NCBI GenBank assembly: GCA_002293525.1
Contig: DBDJ01000021.1
Location: 1 to 64,000 of the forward strand
Origin: Lachnospiraceae bacterium UBA935
Lineage (GTDB): Bacteria; Bacillota; Clostridia; Lachnospirales; Lachnospiraceae
Direction: 5' to 3'
Length of the DNA: 64,000 bases
Shown here: positions 9,301 to 17,999 of the stretch, in pieces
Numbering within the stretch: position 1 is the stretch's first letter
Layout of the letters: each line of letters starts with the position of its first letter
Translations under genes and position numbers: made by a program
Notes under the pieces: generated by a model
Told to the model about the DNA's origin: nothing
The model's database searches: none
What the model saw: only the letters and a program-made list of their open reading frames with translations

Positions 9301-9577
9301 ATGCCTTTACAATGCCGGTAAATTTTATGTTATTCCGAACTGTTTAGTAGATCTTACAGCAATTTGTGTGTCTTTATCCGTAATTAATCAATGACCTTCT
9401 GAATAATTATGATATTCCTATGTTTCACAGGGATGGACACCACTAATTATAGTACCTCATGTATGCTTTTATTGCAAGTACTGCATAATGCATTCGCTGA
9501 CATTTGTTTCGTTTTCGTTAGTTAACTGCCTGGCTGCAGTGCATCAAATGGCTGCTACACAGTAACGCAACTCTTTT
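9301..9577. promoter_or_regulatory. Intergenic region upstream of the cotH operon, with a dispersed repeat
   Basis: 277 bp between the CotH start and the end of the extended hydrolase frame. The part nearest 9300 should hold the CotH promoter, but I cannot name a convincing -35/-10 pair. At 9530-9572 lies an inverted copy of the 3592-3635 repeat (shared core TTTGATGCACT with flanking GTTACTGTG). Confidence 0.4.
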
Positions 9578-9847
9578 TTACCGTTTTTTGCGCCTCTTTC
9601 TTTTTAAACTGATGATTATGGTGATGAGGATAAGCAATATAGATAATGCACCAATACCGATCATAGTATTGAGATGGCTATTTGCTCTATTTGCTTCTAA
9701 GTGTCCGCTGGCCTCTGTAAGTCCGGGCGCAGTTTCTTCGATATCTGCAGGTAGTTGCGAGGGTAACGCCGTTTCATTGCTGTTGGGTTCGTTTCCAAAG
9801 GTTTCATTGACAAAGAGTAGCAGCTTGTCGGATAATTCTTGCCTTCT
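9578..9847 (-). pseudogene. In-frame C-terminal extension of the hydrolase beyond its stop: linker and membrane anchor
   Basis: Directly after the TAA that ends the hydrolase (9850-9848), the same frame stays open for 89 codons to a TAA at 9578-9580. It reads RRQELSDKLLLFVNETF, a typical last helix of an alpha/beta hydrolase, then a Glu/Pro/Thr-rich linker, a hydrophobic helix (MIGIGALSILLILITIIIS) and a basic end KRKRRKKR. This is too coherent to be chance. Either one base change turned a sense codon into TAA and freed the enzyme from its anchor, or the stop is read through at some level. Confidence 0.75.
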
Positions 9848-10645
9848 TTAGATCTGCTCGTCATCCTCCGGAAAAGAAGCATAGCCTAAACCGGGAACAA
9901 TAGGGGTAATCATATCGGTGCCATGGTCATTGCCTTCTATTATGATTAGCTCTTTCTGAGTCGATGGACACGCTTCATAGAGAGCTGCCACATGAGAATA
10001 GAAATCCCCGTAAGAATCATGGTCTGACACTGCAAAAAAAGTGGGGACATCCTTGATATTCCCCATCGCTTCCACAGCGTCTCCTACTGAATCCTTCGGG
10101 GAAGATAACATCCCCAGTCCTACCAGTTCGGGAATATCGGGGGCGGCTATCGCTGTGGCGGTGCCGCCATCCGAGGCCCCCATGGCCATTATCTTTTCCG
10201 CGCCCCGTTCCCTCAGAACCTGAGCAGCTGCCAGTACGTCCAGATCCCAGCGACGGCTTTCGGATTCGGGGGCAAAGCCGGACGGTTCAATATTGCGAAA
10301 CTCCCACAGGATCACCATATATCCTGCGTCCACGAGCCGTTCAGCAAACGGGAGCCAGCTTTTCACCATCCAGCCGTTGGGATGGGCCAGTGCAATACCG
10401 CGTCTGTCTTCGCCGATGACATAGCCGCACAGCAGGACACCGTCCTCGGTACGGAACTGGACAGCGTTGTCACGGTATCTTGCCGGGAAACGGTAATCTT
10501 CCGGCAGGTGGCTGTCCGTCGGAACATCTGATCCGGTCGCGGTAATGATGCTGGCGGCAGGATCCGCTTCGGCATAGGCAAGCGTAGGGAAAAGCAACAA
10601 TGCCAGATAAATTATCGCAATAATAGGGATAAGTATTTTCTTCAA
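9848..10645 (-). CDS. Secreted alpha/beta hydrolase (serine esterase/peptidase fold), truncated by in-frame stop
   Basis: Substrate unknown. The nucleophile Ser is in GASDGGT; the probable Asp is in VSDHDSYGDF and the His in EGNDHGTDM, a complete triad in the usual order. I place the start at TTG 10645, eight to nine bases after GAGGAG, giving MKKILIP and a clear signal peptide ending near LAYA; a frame from TTG 10663 is also open. The protein stops before its last helix, and the missing helix, linker and membrane anchor continue in frame after the stop. As written the product should be soluble outside the cell, and may be less stable. Confidence 0.8.
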   Translation of the reverse strand: MKKILIPIIAIIYLALLLFPTLAYAEADPAASIITATGSDVPTDSHLPEDYRFPARYRDNAVQFRTEDGVLLCGYVIGEDRRGIALAHPNGWMVKSWLPFAERLVDAGYMVILWEFRNIEPSGFAPESESRRWDLDVLAAAQVLRERGAEKIMAMGASDGGTATAIAAPDIPELVGLGMLSSPKDSVGDAVEAMGNIKDVPTFFAVSDHDSYGDFYSHVAALYEACPSTQKELIIIEGNDHGTDMITPIVPGLGYASFPEDDEQI

Positions 10646-10787
10646 AGAAAGTATACTCCTCAACGATTCGGCCGGAAAACAGGGGTTAACAGTTCCTAAT
10701 AGACTGATTACTGGGTTATATCATATCATTACTGATTCGGTCTGACCGGAGGAATGCTCCAGAAGGGCTTTTTATCCGCCCGAATCA

Positions 10788-11286
10788 TTATTTATTGGGA
10801 ATCTGACGTCCCTCGTGGTTCATATGGTAATTGTCACGGAGGACCAGTTTCGACAGCGGCACGAAAGAAAAGCCCTCGTCCTCTATCCTGGCAATCAGCA
10901 GCTCTAATGCATCGGCAGTATATTTTGCCCCATTGTGGCAGAGAATGATAGCTCCATTGCCCAGATTCTTATGCTGGCAGACGGTCTTGACAATGGAATC
11001 GGCTCCATAGTCTTTCCAGTCCAGACTGTCAACATTCCACTGAATCGTTTGATATCCTATACCGGTCGCAGTCTTTATGACATCGTTGTCATAATCTCCG
11101 TAAGGCGGCCGGAACAGGCTCATTTCGTAGCCAGTCAGCTCTTTTACTTTATCATGGACTTTCGTGATTTCTTCCTGGCACTGCTCATTGGTTAACCGGG
11201 ACATGTTTTTATGGTTTTCGCTGTGATTACCCAGGTCGTGGCCGGCATCCAGAATTTTCTTTACATCATCCGGATAGGATTCTACC
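10788..11286 (-). pseudogene. Polysaccharide deacetylase, C-terminal piece of a three-part split gene
   Basis: This piece carries most of the NodB catalytic domain: the metal-binding HSENH motif, RPPYGDYD, the WNVDSLDW region and the late LCHN motif with the catalytic His. It has no start of its own; homology begins at VESYPDDVKK, right at the CC core at 11285-11286. Upstream of that the frame is element DNA (ending ...CAGRQ), which does not fit the family. An ATG at 11204 is open but would omit the HSENH metal ligands. Joined to 17250-17334 and 22328-22605 it gives a complete 285-residue enzyme. Confidence 0.88.
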
Positions 11287-11304
11287 TGCCTGCCTGCACA
11301 AACT
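11285..11304 (+). repeat. Element 1 left att site
   Basis: CC core (11285-11286), a 6-bp spacer, then CCTGCACAAACTG reading into the element. The mirror-image arrangement at 17232-17251 has the same spacing. Confidence 0.8.
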
Positions 11305-11712
11305 GACCGTCGTGGACAGGGGGAATTAGGGCAGTCTATTGCTTTCCGGTATTCATAGTGGCTTTAGTCGATTAATCACCCGTTTGATATACTTTTTAAT
11401 TAGTCTGATCAATATGTATTATATGTTAAATACAAATATATATTATCATTAAAATAGTTTGGGATTGCACGTTTTCCTATTGACTATATATAAGTTTATT
11501 TGTTATAATTAATTACCAACTGGAATATGCCTTATAGGAACGAAAATAAGATACTCTAAAGACAGCTGTTTTGTGTTAGGATAAACAACAATTTCCAAGA
11601 ACATCAGGGAAGTAGGTGAATAAAATACGGTTTATGTCGGTAAGTGTTAATAAACGAAAACTTGGAACTATAGTCAACTTTCTTAATTTCTTCCAAATGA
11701 AAAGGAGGCAAC
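11287..11712 (+). promoter_or_regulatory. Element 1 left end and promoter for the 11713 gene
   Basis: This 426-bp gene-free stretch is A+T-rich. A strong promoter is visible at 11480-11509: TTGACT, an 18-bp spacer and TATAAT, with an extended -10 TG at 11501-11502. It reads toward the secreted protein gene, whose ATG at 11713 follows AAAAGGAGGCAAC. I see no gene here. Confidence 0.7.
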
Positions 11713-13470
11713 ATGAAAACAAATATACTAAACCATAATATATTCATAAAAGGAAAAATCATGAAAGTAATCGGACTACTGATCACCCTTTGTATCCTTG
11801 CTGGTATCATGCCAGCTGCGTCTATCACCGCACAGGCCGAAGAAAATAATGTCGAAGCCGCGCCACCTCCTGTAACCCCCATCACTAACAATTCTGCCGA
11901 GGCAGACTTACTTCCGTTTGACGAGACGCGGATTTTTTCATTTACTGCTCTGTCAGAAGGTTATTACTTTATTGATACCAGTCTAGTCTCTGGTGCCAAT
12001 GCATTGGTACGATTCAGTATGCTTGACACCAATTTTAACCCAACATTTACCCATGATTTCAGGATGGCGGAAAATTATCGGTATAAAATATATATGTATA
12101 CAAATCAGACCATATTTATCGGTGCAGAATTCCTCGAGCCTGTCGAACAGACTACCAGAACCAGGGTGTCAGTCACAAAAATATGGCGTGATGGTGCAAA
12201 TGCACTCGTTCTAAACGGACATGTTTATATGAATATCGGCACCAAAGATACTCTATGGTACTATCTTGACATTCCGTTAGATGGCACATACTCTTTTACC
12301 CTAAGCGATAATAACAGTGATGAAAATTATGGACCTAACGATATCCATATCGAAGTGTATAACCAAAACCAGGTCCGGCTGGGAAACGATTCAAATAATG
12401 ATCGTAATAGCTCTGCTTCAGCCAGCGGTTATTTTACCAAAGGTGAAAGATGCTATGTGTCAGCATATTTCAGCGATCCTTTAGGCGATGGGGTGTCTCT
12501 TAAATTGAATGCCTTAAGTTCTCCGGCTACAACAGCTTGCTCCTTTAATAGTCTTCAGTCAAAATCACTGCAGACCAGAAAAGGGAATGCCTATTCCTTT
12601 ACTGCTCCGGCCGCTGGTGAATACTGTTTTATGGTCAACCCTGACTCGGAATCACCCGATTTTGACAGAAACAGCTTGGAATTAACGTTATATAGCCCCG
12701 GCAGTCTAGGCGTATTGGGAGCGGCAAGAAATAAGGATGAATACGGACTGATCGAACTTGAGCGCAACCTAAGCGCAGGAGAAACCATCTATTTTGAAGT
12801 ATATAACTGGGGCAGATATACTGCTTATCCCAGTGTATATGTTGATAATGTCAACAATTCATTTGATAATTCTCGAGAATTCAAATTAACCCGCTCGGCC
12901 ACGGTCGAAATCAAAGCGGCCAGCACCGAGCGATACTACCACTTTACTCCGGAAATCACCGACTGGTATACCTTTGAAGGTGTCGATTATGGCAATAACC
13001 AGCCGAATCTGGAATTGCTCGATGACAGTTGGCAATTGATGGCTTACGGTTCTAATGATGTTACCGACCTGCTATATGCCGGTGAGACCTATTATTTAGT
13101 TGCCAGCTACTCCGGCCAGCAGACCGGCAGCTTTGACCTTTCTGCTGCCAGTACTTATGATACATTTGAGCCAGGCATAGCCTATGCACCCCGGCATATC
13201 TTCAAGTACGGCACAAAACCCGATGGGAGCCCCGTTCTCTATACCGTATTGCAGTCTCACAGCAGCACAGGTTACTGGAACCCTGGCAGTGCAGTTTCAC
13301 TTTACAAAAAAATTGATATTCCCCGCTGGGTCCAACCGCTTGGCAGCACTGATTATTATTTCGCAGGGGATAAGGTCTTGTACAACGGTCTGGTCTGGAT
13401 ATCCGATATTGACGGCAATGTCTGGGCACCCGGAGTTGCGGGATGGTCGGTCTATAACGGTGATCTATAG
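11713..13470 (+). CDS. Secreted protein with PPC-like domains and C-terminal chitin-binding (CBM5/12-like) pair
   Basis: A strong RBS (AAAAGGAGGCAAC) precedes the ATG; an internal Met at residue 17 starts the more typical signal peptide, which ends near ITAQAEE. About residues 40-440 contain repeated beta domains of the pre-peptidase C-terminal type (DIPLDGTYSFTLSDNN, SDPLGDGVSLKL). The last 85 residues contain two aromatic modules of the CBM5/12 kind (VLQSHSSTGYWNPGS and GDKVLYNGLVWISDIDG). No catalytic motif is visible, so this is probably a carbohydrate- or cell-wall-binding protein. It is cargo of element 1 and has a degraded paralogue just downstream. Confidence 0.75.
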   Translation: MKTNILNHNIFIKGKIMKVIGLLITLCILAGIMPAASITAQAEENNVEAAPPPVTPITNNSAEADLLPFDETRIFSFTALSEGYYFIDTSLVSGANALVRFSMLDTNFNPTFTHDFRMAENYRYKIYMYTNQTIFIGAEFLEPVEQTTRTRVSVTKIWRDGANALVLNGHVYMNIGTKDTLWYYLDIPLDGTYSFTLSDNNSDENYGPNDIHIEVYNQNQVRLGNDSNNDRNSSASASGYFTKGERCYVSAYFSDPLGDGVSLKLNALSSPATTACSFNSLQSKSLQTRKGNAYSFTAPAAGEYCFMVNPDSESPDFDRNSLELTLYSPGSLGVLGAARNKDEYGLIELERNLSAGETIYFEVYNWGRYTAYPSVYVDNVNNSFDNSREFKLTRSATVEIKAASTERYYHFTPEITDWYTFEGVDYGNNQPNLELLDDSWQLMAYGSNDVTDLLYAGETYYLVASYSGQQTGSFDLSAASTYDTFEPGIAYAPRHIFKYGTKPDGSPVLYTVLQSHSSTGYWNPGSAVSLYKKIDIPRWVQPLGSTDYYFAGDKVLYNGLVWISDIDGNVWAPGVAGWSVYNGDL

Positions 13471-13531
13471 TTATCTTAGTTAAATATACTACGACATAAT
13501 AGATATGTCTTAGGCCTAAAAGGGATTTGCT

Positions 13532-13565
13532 CTAAGGAAACATTGATCAATCAGTGTTTCCTTAG
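13532..13565 (+). terminator. Palindromic hairpin downstream of the 11713 gene
   Basis: CTAAGGAAACATTGAT pairs with ATCAGTGTTTCCTTAG over a 2-base loop, with a single mismatch. There is no long T run, so it may be an intergenic palindromic repeat rather than a strong terminator. Related halves occur near 2421, 26247 and 30002. Confidence 0.6.
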
Positions 13566-13641
13566 ATGCTCTTACAATACGAGAATAGCATGATAAATTA
13601 TATATCAAACGACAAGCCACTGATCACAAATAAAAGAATAA

Positions 13642-15078
13642 TACTCGGCCTTTGACGCTAACGATGACCGTAACAGCTCCGCCACGATCAGCGGCACTCT
13701 CCCAGAAGGAGAACTCTATTATATCAGCGTATATTTCAGCGATCCTTTGGGCGACGGGGTGTCTCTGAAATTGTCGGCATCGCGTCCTACCACGATATCG
13801 GCAGCACCGCTTGATTTGCACAACCCTTTAGCGCTTCATCTCGACACCAGAGAAGAAGAGTGGTTTCATCTGTCCGCGCCAATCGACGGCAGCTATAGTT
13901 TTACCCTGAGAGATAACAACAGTCGCGAAAATTACGGCCCCAATGACATTCATCTGGCATTATACGACAAGAATCAAATCACGCTGTCATCTGACAGCAA
14001 TAATGACCGAAACGGCCCTGCCACCGTCAGAGGTAATTTGAATAAAGGTGATGAATATTACATCAGTGCATATTTTAGCGATCCTTTGGGAGACGGCGTA
14101 GATCTCAGATTAATGACACAAATTACCCCTAACGCCCAAAGTATCATGTTCGGAAATCAAAGCAGCCATGTGCTCGAAACAAAAGAAAACATAATATATG
14201 TATTCACCGCTCCAGTCACCGGCGAATACAGTTTTATGACCAATCCTGAATCGACTTCATCCAACTATGTAGCAAACAGCCTGGAATGTATTCTGTACGA
14301 CTCTAAGGTGATTCAATTACAATCCAAGCGGAACGTGGACAGGGACGGCAAGATTGAACTTAATTATCGGCTTAATGCTGGTGAAATCATTTATATTGAA
14401 GTATCAAACCATGCCGAACAAGCTGTTTCGACCAGTGTATTGATCGATTATGTCAACAATTCCCATGAGAGTGCCCGCTCGCTGGACTTGAACGGATCCG
14501 CCACAATTGAAATCGAAAGCGCCGAATCGGCAAGATACTTTCGCTTTGTTCCGGAAACCACTGACTGGTATAGCTTCGGCAGCGGCGATCAAGGCAATAG
14601 TAACCAGCCCATCCTTGAACTGCAGAATGCCAGTCAGGAACTGTTAGTCAGAGGGGCTGATCAAGTGACTGACCTGCTGATAGCCGGTAAAACTTATTAT
14701 ATTGTCGCCAGCTATCCCGATCAGCAAACCGGCAGTTTTGAACTAACTGCTTCCGGCACTTACGGCGCATGGACGACTGGTGTTGTGTACACAGCACAGC
14801 ATATCATCAAATATGGCACAAAACCCGACGGCAGTCCTGTTCTCTATACGGTCTTACAGGCCCACACCAGTGCAGGACACTGGAATCCTGCCAGTGCGGT
14901 TTCCCTTTATAAAAAAATTGATATTCCTCATTGGATCCAGCCGCTTGGCAGTACCGATGCTTATTCCGCAGGCGATCAAGTCTTATATAACGGTTTATTC
15001 TGGATATCCGATATTGACGGCAATGTCTGGGCACCCGGCATAGCGGGCTGGTCGGTCTATGCAGAGAATAATAACTGA
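13642..15078 (+). pseudogene. 5'-truncated paralogue of the 11713-13470 PPC/CBM protein
   Basis: The frame opens after a TAA at 13639-13641 with no proper start codon and no RBS. Homology to the neighbouring gene begins within the first few codons (ANDDRNSSATISG) and runs to the end, including a second PPC-like repeat and the C-terminal CBM5/12-like pair (GDQVLYNGLFWISDIDG). A TTG at 13747 could start translation but would give no signal peptide. The two genes look like a tandem duplication from which the second copy lost its promoter and signal sequence. It might serve as a recombination donor for variation of the first copy. Confidence 0.75.
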
Positions 15079-15121
15079 TCATAAGCAAACTGTGCAAATC
15101 AGTTCCTCCGATATCACCGGC

Positions 15122-15166
15122 AAAAGCTGCCGGTTAAGTGTTCAATGAGCTTAATCGGCAGCTTTT
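15122..15166. terminator. Bidirectional terminator between converging genes
   Basis: AAAAGCTGCCGGTTAAG pairs with CTTAATCGGCAGCTTTT around a short loop, with A and T runs on the two outer sides. It serves the + strand paralogue ending at 15078 and overlaps the stop of the minus-strand recombinase at 15151. Confidence 0.85.
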
Positions 15167-16740
15167 ATAATAAAGCTGTCAAACCGCTTGCCCTTTATGG
15201 CCGTCTTTATCGCCGTCTTCATCATCTCAGCCGGCTCTGTAGGCGGCAGAAAATCCAGGCAGATGTGAGCCTCCGCCTCATAGATTCTGATTTGTTCTAC
15301 ATGAGCGGCAACAACCGGGACAGACACATCATATGTTTCATCAGACAGCAACCGCTCTGTCCTGACGTTCCTCGTCATGATCTCGTCCTGCCCCGCAGCA
15401 TCCACCACATACCGGTTTTCCGCCGTTTCAATAGCCGCCAGCCGCAGCCGGATGTCATCCAGCCGATTACGACCCTCCTCCTGCGGCAATATCCCGTCAA
15501 TCAACAGTTCCTGAATCCTTTTCTGTTTACCGGTCAGGTTGCTTTTTTCTGTTTCCCGTTCGTAGCGATGACCAGTCATTTTATTGGCCAGGATATCGTT
15601 TATCTGACCGGCTATGGCTTTCTTCATCCGCTCCATACTGTCGCTGTCAATAAAATGACTGCCGATCTGCCGTAACATATCCAGAATATCGGTTTCTTTC
15701 AAGCCAATACTGTTACATCCGTTTGCTTTGCTGCTGCAATACCAATATGAAGCTTTGGATTCTTTGTTTCCATTGCGATGCCGGTTCCGTTGATTCCGCC
15801 AGAATCTCTGTCCGCATTCCCCGCAGATCACCTTGCCGGAAAGGATATGGCTGCCGGTTTTGGCTCCGGTTTTCTTGTTTCCGGTTTGACGGCTGTTGCG
15901 GTCGATTATCTGATTTGCCGCCGTCCACAGAGCCGGACTGACGATGGCGGGAACACGGTTATGGTGGCATATCCACTGCGTATCCGGAAGCCTCGCCTTT
16001 TTCTTGGTGTCAAAATCGATATGTGTCTTGTTCATGACGGCAACCCCCTTGTACAGCGGATTGCGGACAATTGCCCGGATCTGGCTCTCGGCCAGGATAT
16101 TGCCCCTGCGGTTCCTTATTCCCTGACCGTACAGTTCTTTACAGATCAGCCGGCTTCCTATCCCTTGCGCATACCGCATAAAAATGGTTTCAATCACTGC
16201 ACGCTCCGTCTCGTCGATCACGACAGTTCCGCCGCTCTGCTTGCGATAGCCCCAGGTCTGATTCGTGATAATAATGGCTTCGCCCTTTTCCTGCCGGATT
16301 TTATGGGCATTGTTTATCTTGCGGCTTAAATGCCGGCTGTATTCCTCAGCCAGGATTGCCTTGATTCCGGTAAGCAAGGCATTATCCGGATTATAAAAGT
16401 TATTGTCAAGATGGATATATAGCTTTTTACCGTTCTTTAACAGGCAATCGACGAACAGGTACCAATCCTTGGGATTACGCATCAGGCGGTCCTGATCTTT
16501 AATGACCACAATGTCGAAGCCGTCACCGGCCAGATCACGGAATAGCTGATTGTATCCCGGCCGGTGCCGCGTCTGGGTGCCGCTTTTACCCTCGTCAATA
16601 TATTCTCTGACCAGTTCCCAGCCCATCTTCCCGATGACCTCCCGGTTCTCCCGTATCTGCCGGGCCAATGCATCCCGTTGTTTTTCTTCTTCGGTAGAAA
16701 CACGGTTATAAGTCACTGCTCGCAGCCCGATTTTATTCAT
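15151..16740 (-). CDS. Large serine recombinase X (element 1)
   Basis: DNA integrase/excisionase of the large serine family. The resolvase domain (about 1-145) has the catalytic Ser in YNRVSTEEEKQ, the Arg-rich DRLMRN helix and EYSRHLSRKI. The recombinase domain follows, then a zinc ribbon (CGECGQRFW...YWYCSS) and a coiled-coil region to the C terminus. I place the start at ATG 16740, after GGGGGTAATT, giving 529 residues; an upstream ATG at 16803 lacks support. A small gene (16959-17117) lies upstream in the same direction. It presumably acts on the CC-core sites at 11285 and 17250. Confidence 0.92.
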   Translation of the reverse strand: MNKIGLRAVTYNRVSTEEEKQRDALARQIRENREVIGKMGWELVREYIDEGKSGTQTRHRPGYNQLFRDLAGDGFDIVVIKDQDRLMRNPKDWYLFVDCLLKNGKKLYIHLDNNFYNPDNALLTGIKAILAEEYSRHLSRKINNAHKIRQEKGEAIIITNQTWGYRKQSGGTVVIDETERAVIETIFMRYAQGIGSRLICKELYGQGIRNRRGNILAESQIRAIVRNPLYKGVAVMNKTHIDFDTKKKARLPDTQWICHHNRVPAIVSPALWTAANQIIDRNSRQTGNKKTGAKTGSHILSGKVICGECGQRFWRNQRNRHRNGNKESKASYWYCSSKANGCNSIGLKETDILDMLRQIGSHFIDSDSMERMKKAIAGQINDILANKMTGHRYERETEKSNLTGKQKRIQELLIDGILPQEEGRNRLDDIRLRLAAIETAENRYVVDAAGQDEIMTRNVRTERLLSDETYDVSVPVVAAHVEQIRIYEAEAHICLDFLPPTEPAEMMKTAIKTAIKGKRFDSFIIKAAD

Positions 16741-16890
16741 AATTACCCCCATTAAATACACCTGCAGAAAAATTTTTAATATTTTTTTATTTTTACTTGA
16801 CATGCTTGTTCATATATGTTATTGTATATTTGCGGTCGGGAAATAACGAACCGGCCGCCCCAAAAATCGGTAAAATTCCCCTTTTACACT

Positions 16891-16923
16891 GAATCGGATT
16901 GAAGCGCAAGCTTCGTCCGATTC
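16891..16923. terminator. Hairpin between the SHOCT-like gene and recombinase X
   Basis: GAATCGGATTGAAGC pairs with GCTTCGTCCGATTC over a 4-base loop, followed by TTTATTT on the + strand. It lies in the leader of the minus-strand recombinase gene, so it could be an attenuator or protein-binding hairpin there, or a + strand terminator. Confidence 0.6.
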
Positions 16924-16958
16924 TTTATTTGTGGCGGATATTATTATGATGGCGATTA

Positions 16959-17117
16959 TTATGATGGTGAATCTAATGTCCCTATATTATGTTTCAGTAT
17001 CTCCTCTTTTTCCATTTCATTGATCAGATGATGCTCATACATGATCTTTGCAAGATACTGCATGGCCGCCATTTCATCCTGTTTTGTAAGTTTTAACTTG
17101 ATTTCTTTATGATCCAT
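16959..17117 (-). CDS. Small SHOCT-like protein (52 residues) upstream of recombinase X
   Basis: A short frame starting at ATG 17117 and ending TAA at 16959. The protein begins MDHKEIKLKLTKQDE and continues through YLAKIMYEHHLINEMEKEEI, the two-helix pattern of SHOCT-type short domains. Such small genes often sit directly before serine recombinases in clostridial elements; a role as directionality or regulatory partner is inference. The RBS is weak (GGGGTATAGG). Confidence 0.6.
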   Translation of the reverse strand: MDHKEIKLKLTKQDEMAAMQYLAKIMYEHHLINEMEKEEILKHNIGTLDSPS

Positions 17118-17231
17118 CCTATACCCCATGTCTGCCGAATGATATTCAGTCTCTTTTCGGGTTACTGTTCAGGCTATAACCTCGAGGTGTTTTGCGCTGT
17201 TCAAAAAGTATGAAATACTAATAGCTGTTTC

Positions 17232-17251
17232 GTTATGTGCAGGCCTCTGCC
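17232..17251 (-). repeat. Element 1 right att site
   Basis: Read on the minus strand: core GG (17251-17250), a 6-bp spacer, then CCTGCACATAACG. It is inverted relative to the 11285-11304 site, with identical core and spacing. Confidence 0.8.
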
Positions 17252-17334
17252 CACCCCCCCGTCATAAAAAAAGTTACTTGGATGTTGTGCTTTTGCAGAA
17301 TATCCAAAATCAGCTGGGTATCTTCATTCCCCCA
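17250..17334 (-). pseudogene. Polysaccharide deacetylase, middle piece of the split gene
   Basis: The minus strand encodes GWGNEDTQLILDIL followed by QKHNIQVTFFMTGGW, the NodB segment that is missing between the other two pieces. It is bounded on one side by the TGGGG junction of element 2 (17330-17334) and on the other by the CC core of element 1 (17250-17251). The frame is kept at both joins, including through a 7-G and a 7-T run. A stop follows directly inside element 1. Only about 27 residues long, it is recognisable only as part of the larger gene. Confidence 0.88.
17330..17334. repeat. Element 2 left boundary (CCCCA)
   Basis: The short direct repeat CCCCA is shared with 22328-22332 and marks where the deacetylase reading frame breaks. 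Confidence 0.7.
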
Positions 17335-17418
17335 CCCTGATGCTAAATACGGATAGCCCGCATATCGTACAAGCCTGCTTAATATGCTGTTACTAAAGAC
17401 AGCCGGGAGGACACCCGT

Positions 17419-17721
17419 TTGAGCAAAGCAAAAAAAAATGCCGTTAGCTACACCATAGAAAGAGAATTCTTGTCGCAGATCAGTACAACAGAATGTATCA
17501 ACAATATCATCCTGTCACATAGCAAGGTCAGTCCCCTAATCCCGCCGCACCGCCAGCCTGAATCCAGCCCATCAGGCCGAGCAGGCACATCGGACTTAGC
17601 AGTCCCAGTGGGCCGGGCAGGCACATCGGACTCAGCAGTCACATCGGGCCGAGCAACCCCATCGGGCCGAGCAGGCTCCAACTCCCTAGCATGCAGACAG
17701 CATCTTGCCATGAGGTCATAA
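17419..17721 (+). CDS. Small protein upstream of split recombinase Y
   Basis: 100 residues from TTG 17419, eight bases after GGGAGG. The first 42 residues (MSKAKKNAVSYTIEREFLSQ...) look like a compact helical domain. The rest is a low-complexity Ser/Gly/Arg/Ala tail made by a tandem DNA repeat. It ends three bases before the TTG start of recombinase Y, and its last codons carry that gene's ribosome site, so the two are coupled. A role as recombinase partner is inferred from this arrangement, which parallels the small genes before recombinases X and Z. Confidence 0.6.
   Translation: MSKAKKNAVSYTIEREFLSQISTTECINNIILSHSKVSPLIPPHRQPESSPSGRAGTSDLAVPVGRAGTSDSAVTSGRATPSGRAGSNSLACRQHLAMRS
17570..17678. 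repeat. Degenerate tandem repeat in the small gene of element 2
   Basis: Two long copies and two partial copies of a unit containing GGCCGAGCAGGCACATCGG. The repeat has no constant spacers and is in frame, so it is a coding repeat rather than a CRISPR array. Confidence 0.7.
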
Positions 17722-17723
17722 TA

Positions 17724-17902
17724 TTGAAAACATCTCTTTTCCATGTTGCCGGATATATCAGATTATCCCGGGAAGACGGCGACAAAACCGAAAGTGACAG
17801 TATTGTCAATCAGAAACTGTTGATTGGCCGCTACTTACAGGATAAAGAAGACTTATTCTTATATCAGACTTATATCGATGATGGCTATACAGGAACGAAT
17901 TT
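17724..17902 (+). pseudogene. Recombinase Y, N-terminal fragment (split by element 3)
   Basis: It starts at TTG 17724 after a GAGG site and encodes the resolvase beginning: YIRLSREDGDKTESDS with the catalytic Ser, then NQKLLIGRYLQ and DDGYTGTNF. The family sequence breaks after the codons for NF; a few element codons and a stop follow at 17918. The remainder of the protein resumes at 20830. Without the catalytic Ser of this piece the downstream fragment cannot recombine DNA. Confidence 0.88.
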
Positions 17903-17907
17903 TGCTG

Positions 17908-17920
17908 AGGTAAGATAACG
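17908..17920 (+). repeat. Element 3 left recombinase-site arm
   Basis: AGGTAAGATAACG; it matches the inverted arm at 20810-20822 at 12 of 13 positions, with equal spacing from the TT core. Confidence 0.8.
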
Positions 17921-17999
17921 ATACTCCTGTCAAGATTAAATTATTAGAAAAATTTAACAACAAAATTGAATATTATTAGATATTTTATCAATATTGCGC

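Larger units (their letters stand above)
11285..17251. mobile_element. Element 1: serine-recombinase intervening element in the deacetylase gene
   Basis: About 5,965 bp between CC at 11285-11286 and CC at 17250-17251. Deleting one core and everything between joins the codons for TGGW directly to VESYP, the expected family sequence, with no frameshift. Inside each end, six bases from the core, is CCTGCACA in inverted orientation, as expected for the two phage-type arms of serine integrase att sites. Cargo: two related secreted PPC/CBM-type genes (one lacking its start), a large serine recombinase and a small SHOCT-like gene near the right end. Confidence 0.87.

Noticed and set aside
9588..9851. 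Open frame of 87 codons on the + strand
   Set aside because: It is antisense to the in-frame C-terminal extension of the hydrolase, which reads as a real helix, linker and anchor on the minus strand; the + frame has no RBS or recognisable domain.
10788..11204. Annotation of the C-terminal deacetylase frame as a complete gene starting at ATG 11204
   Set aside because: It would lack the motif 1 Asp and the HxxxH metal ligands, has no RBS, and the missing parts exist elsewhere in the window in frame.
17570..17678. Repeats considered as a CRISPR-like array
   Set aside because: Units are degenerate, contiguous and in frame with no unique spacers; no cas genes are present.
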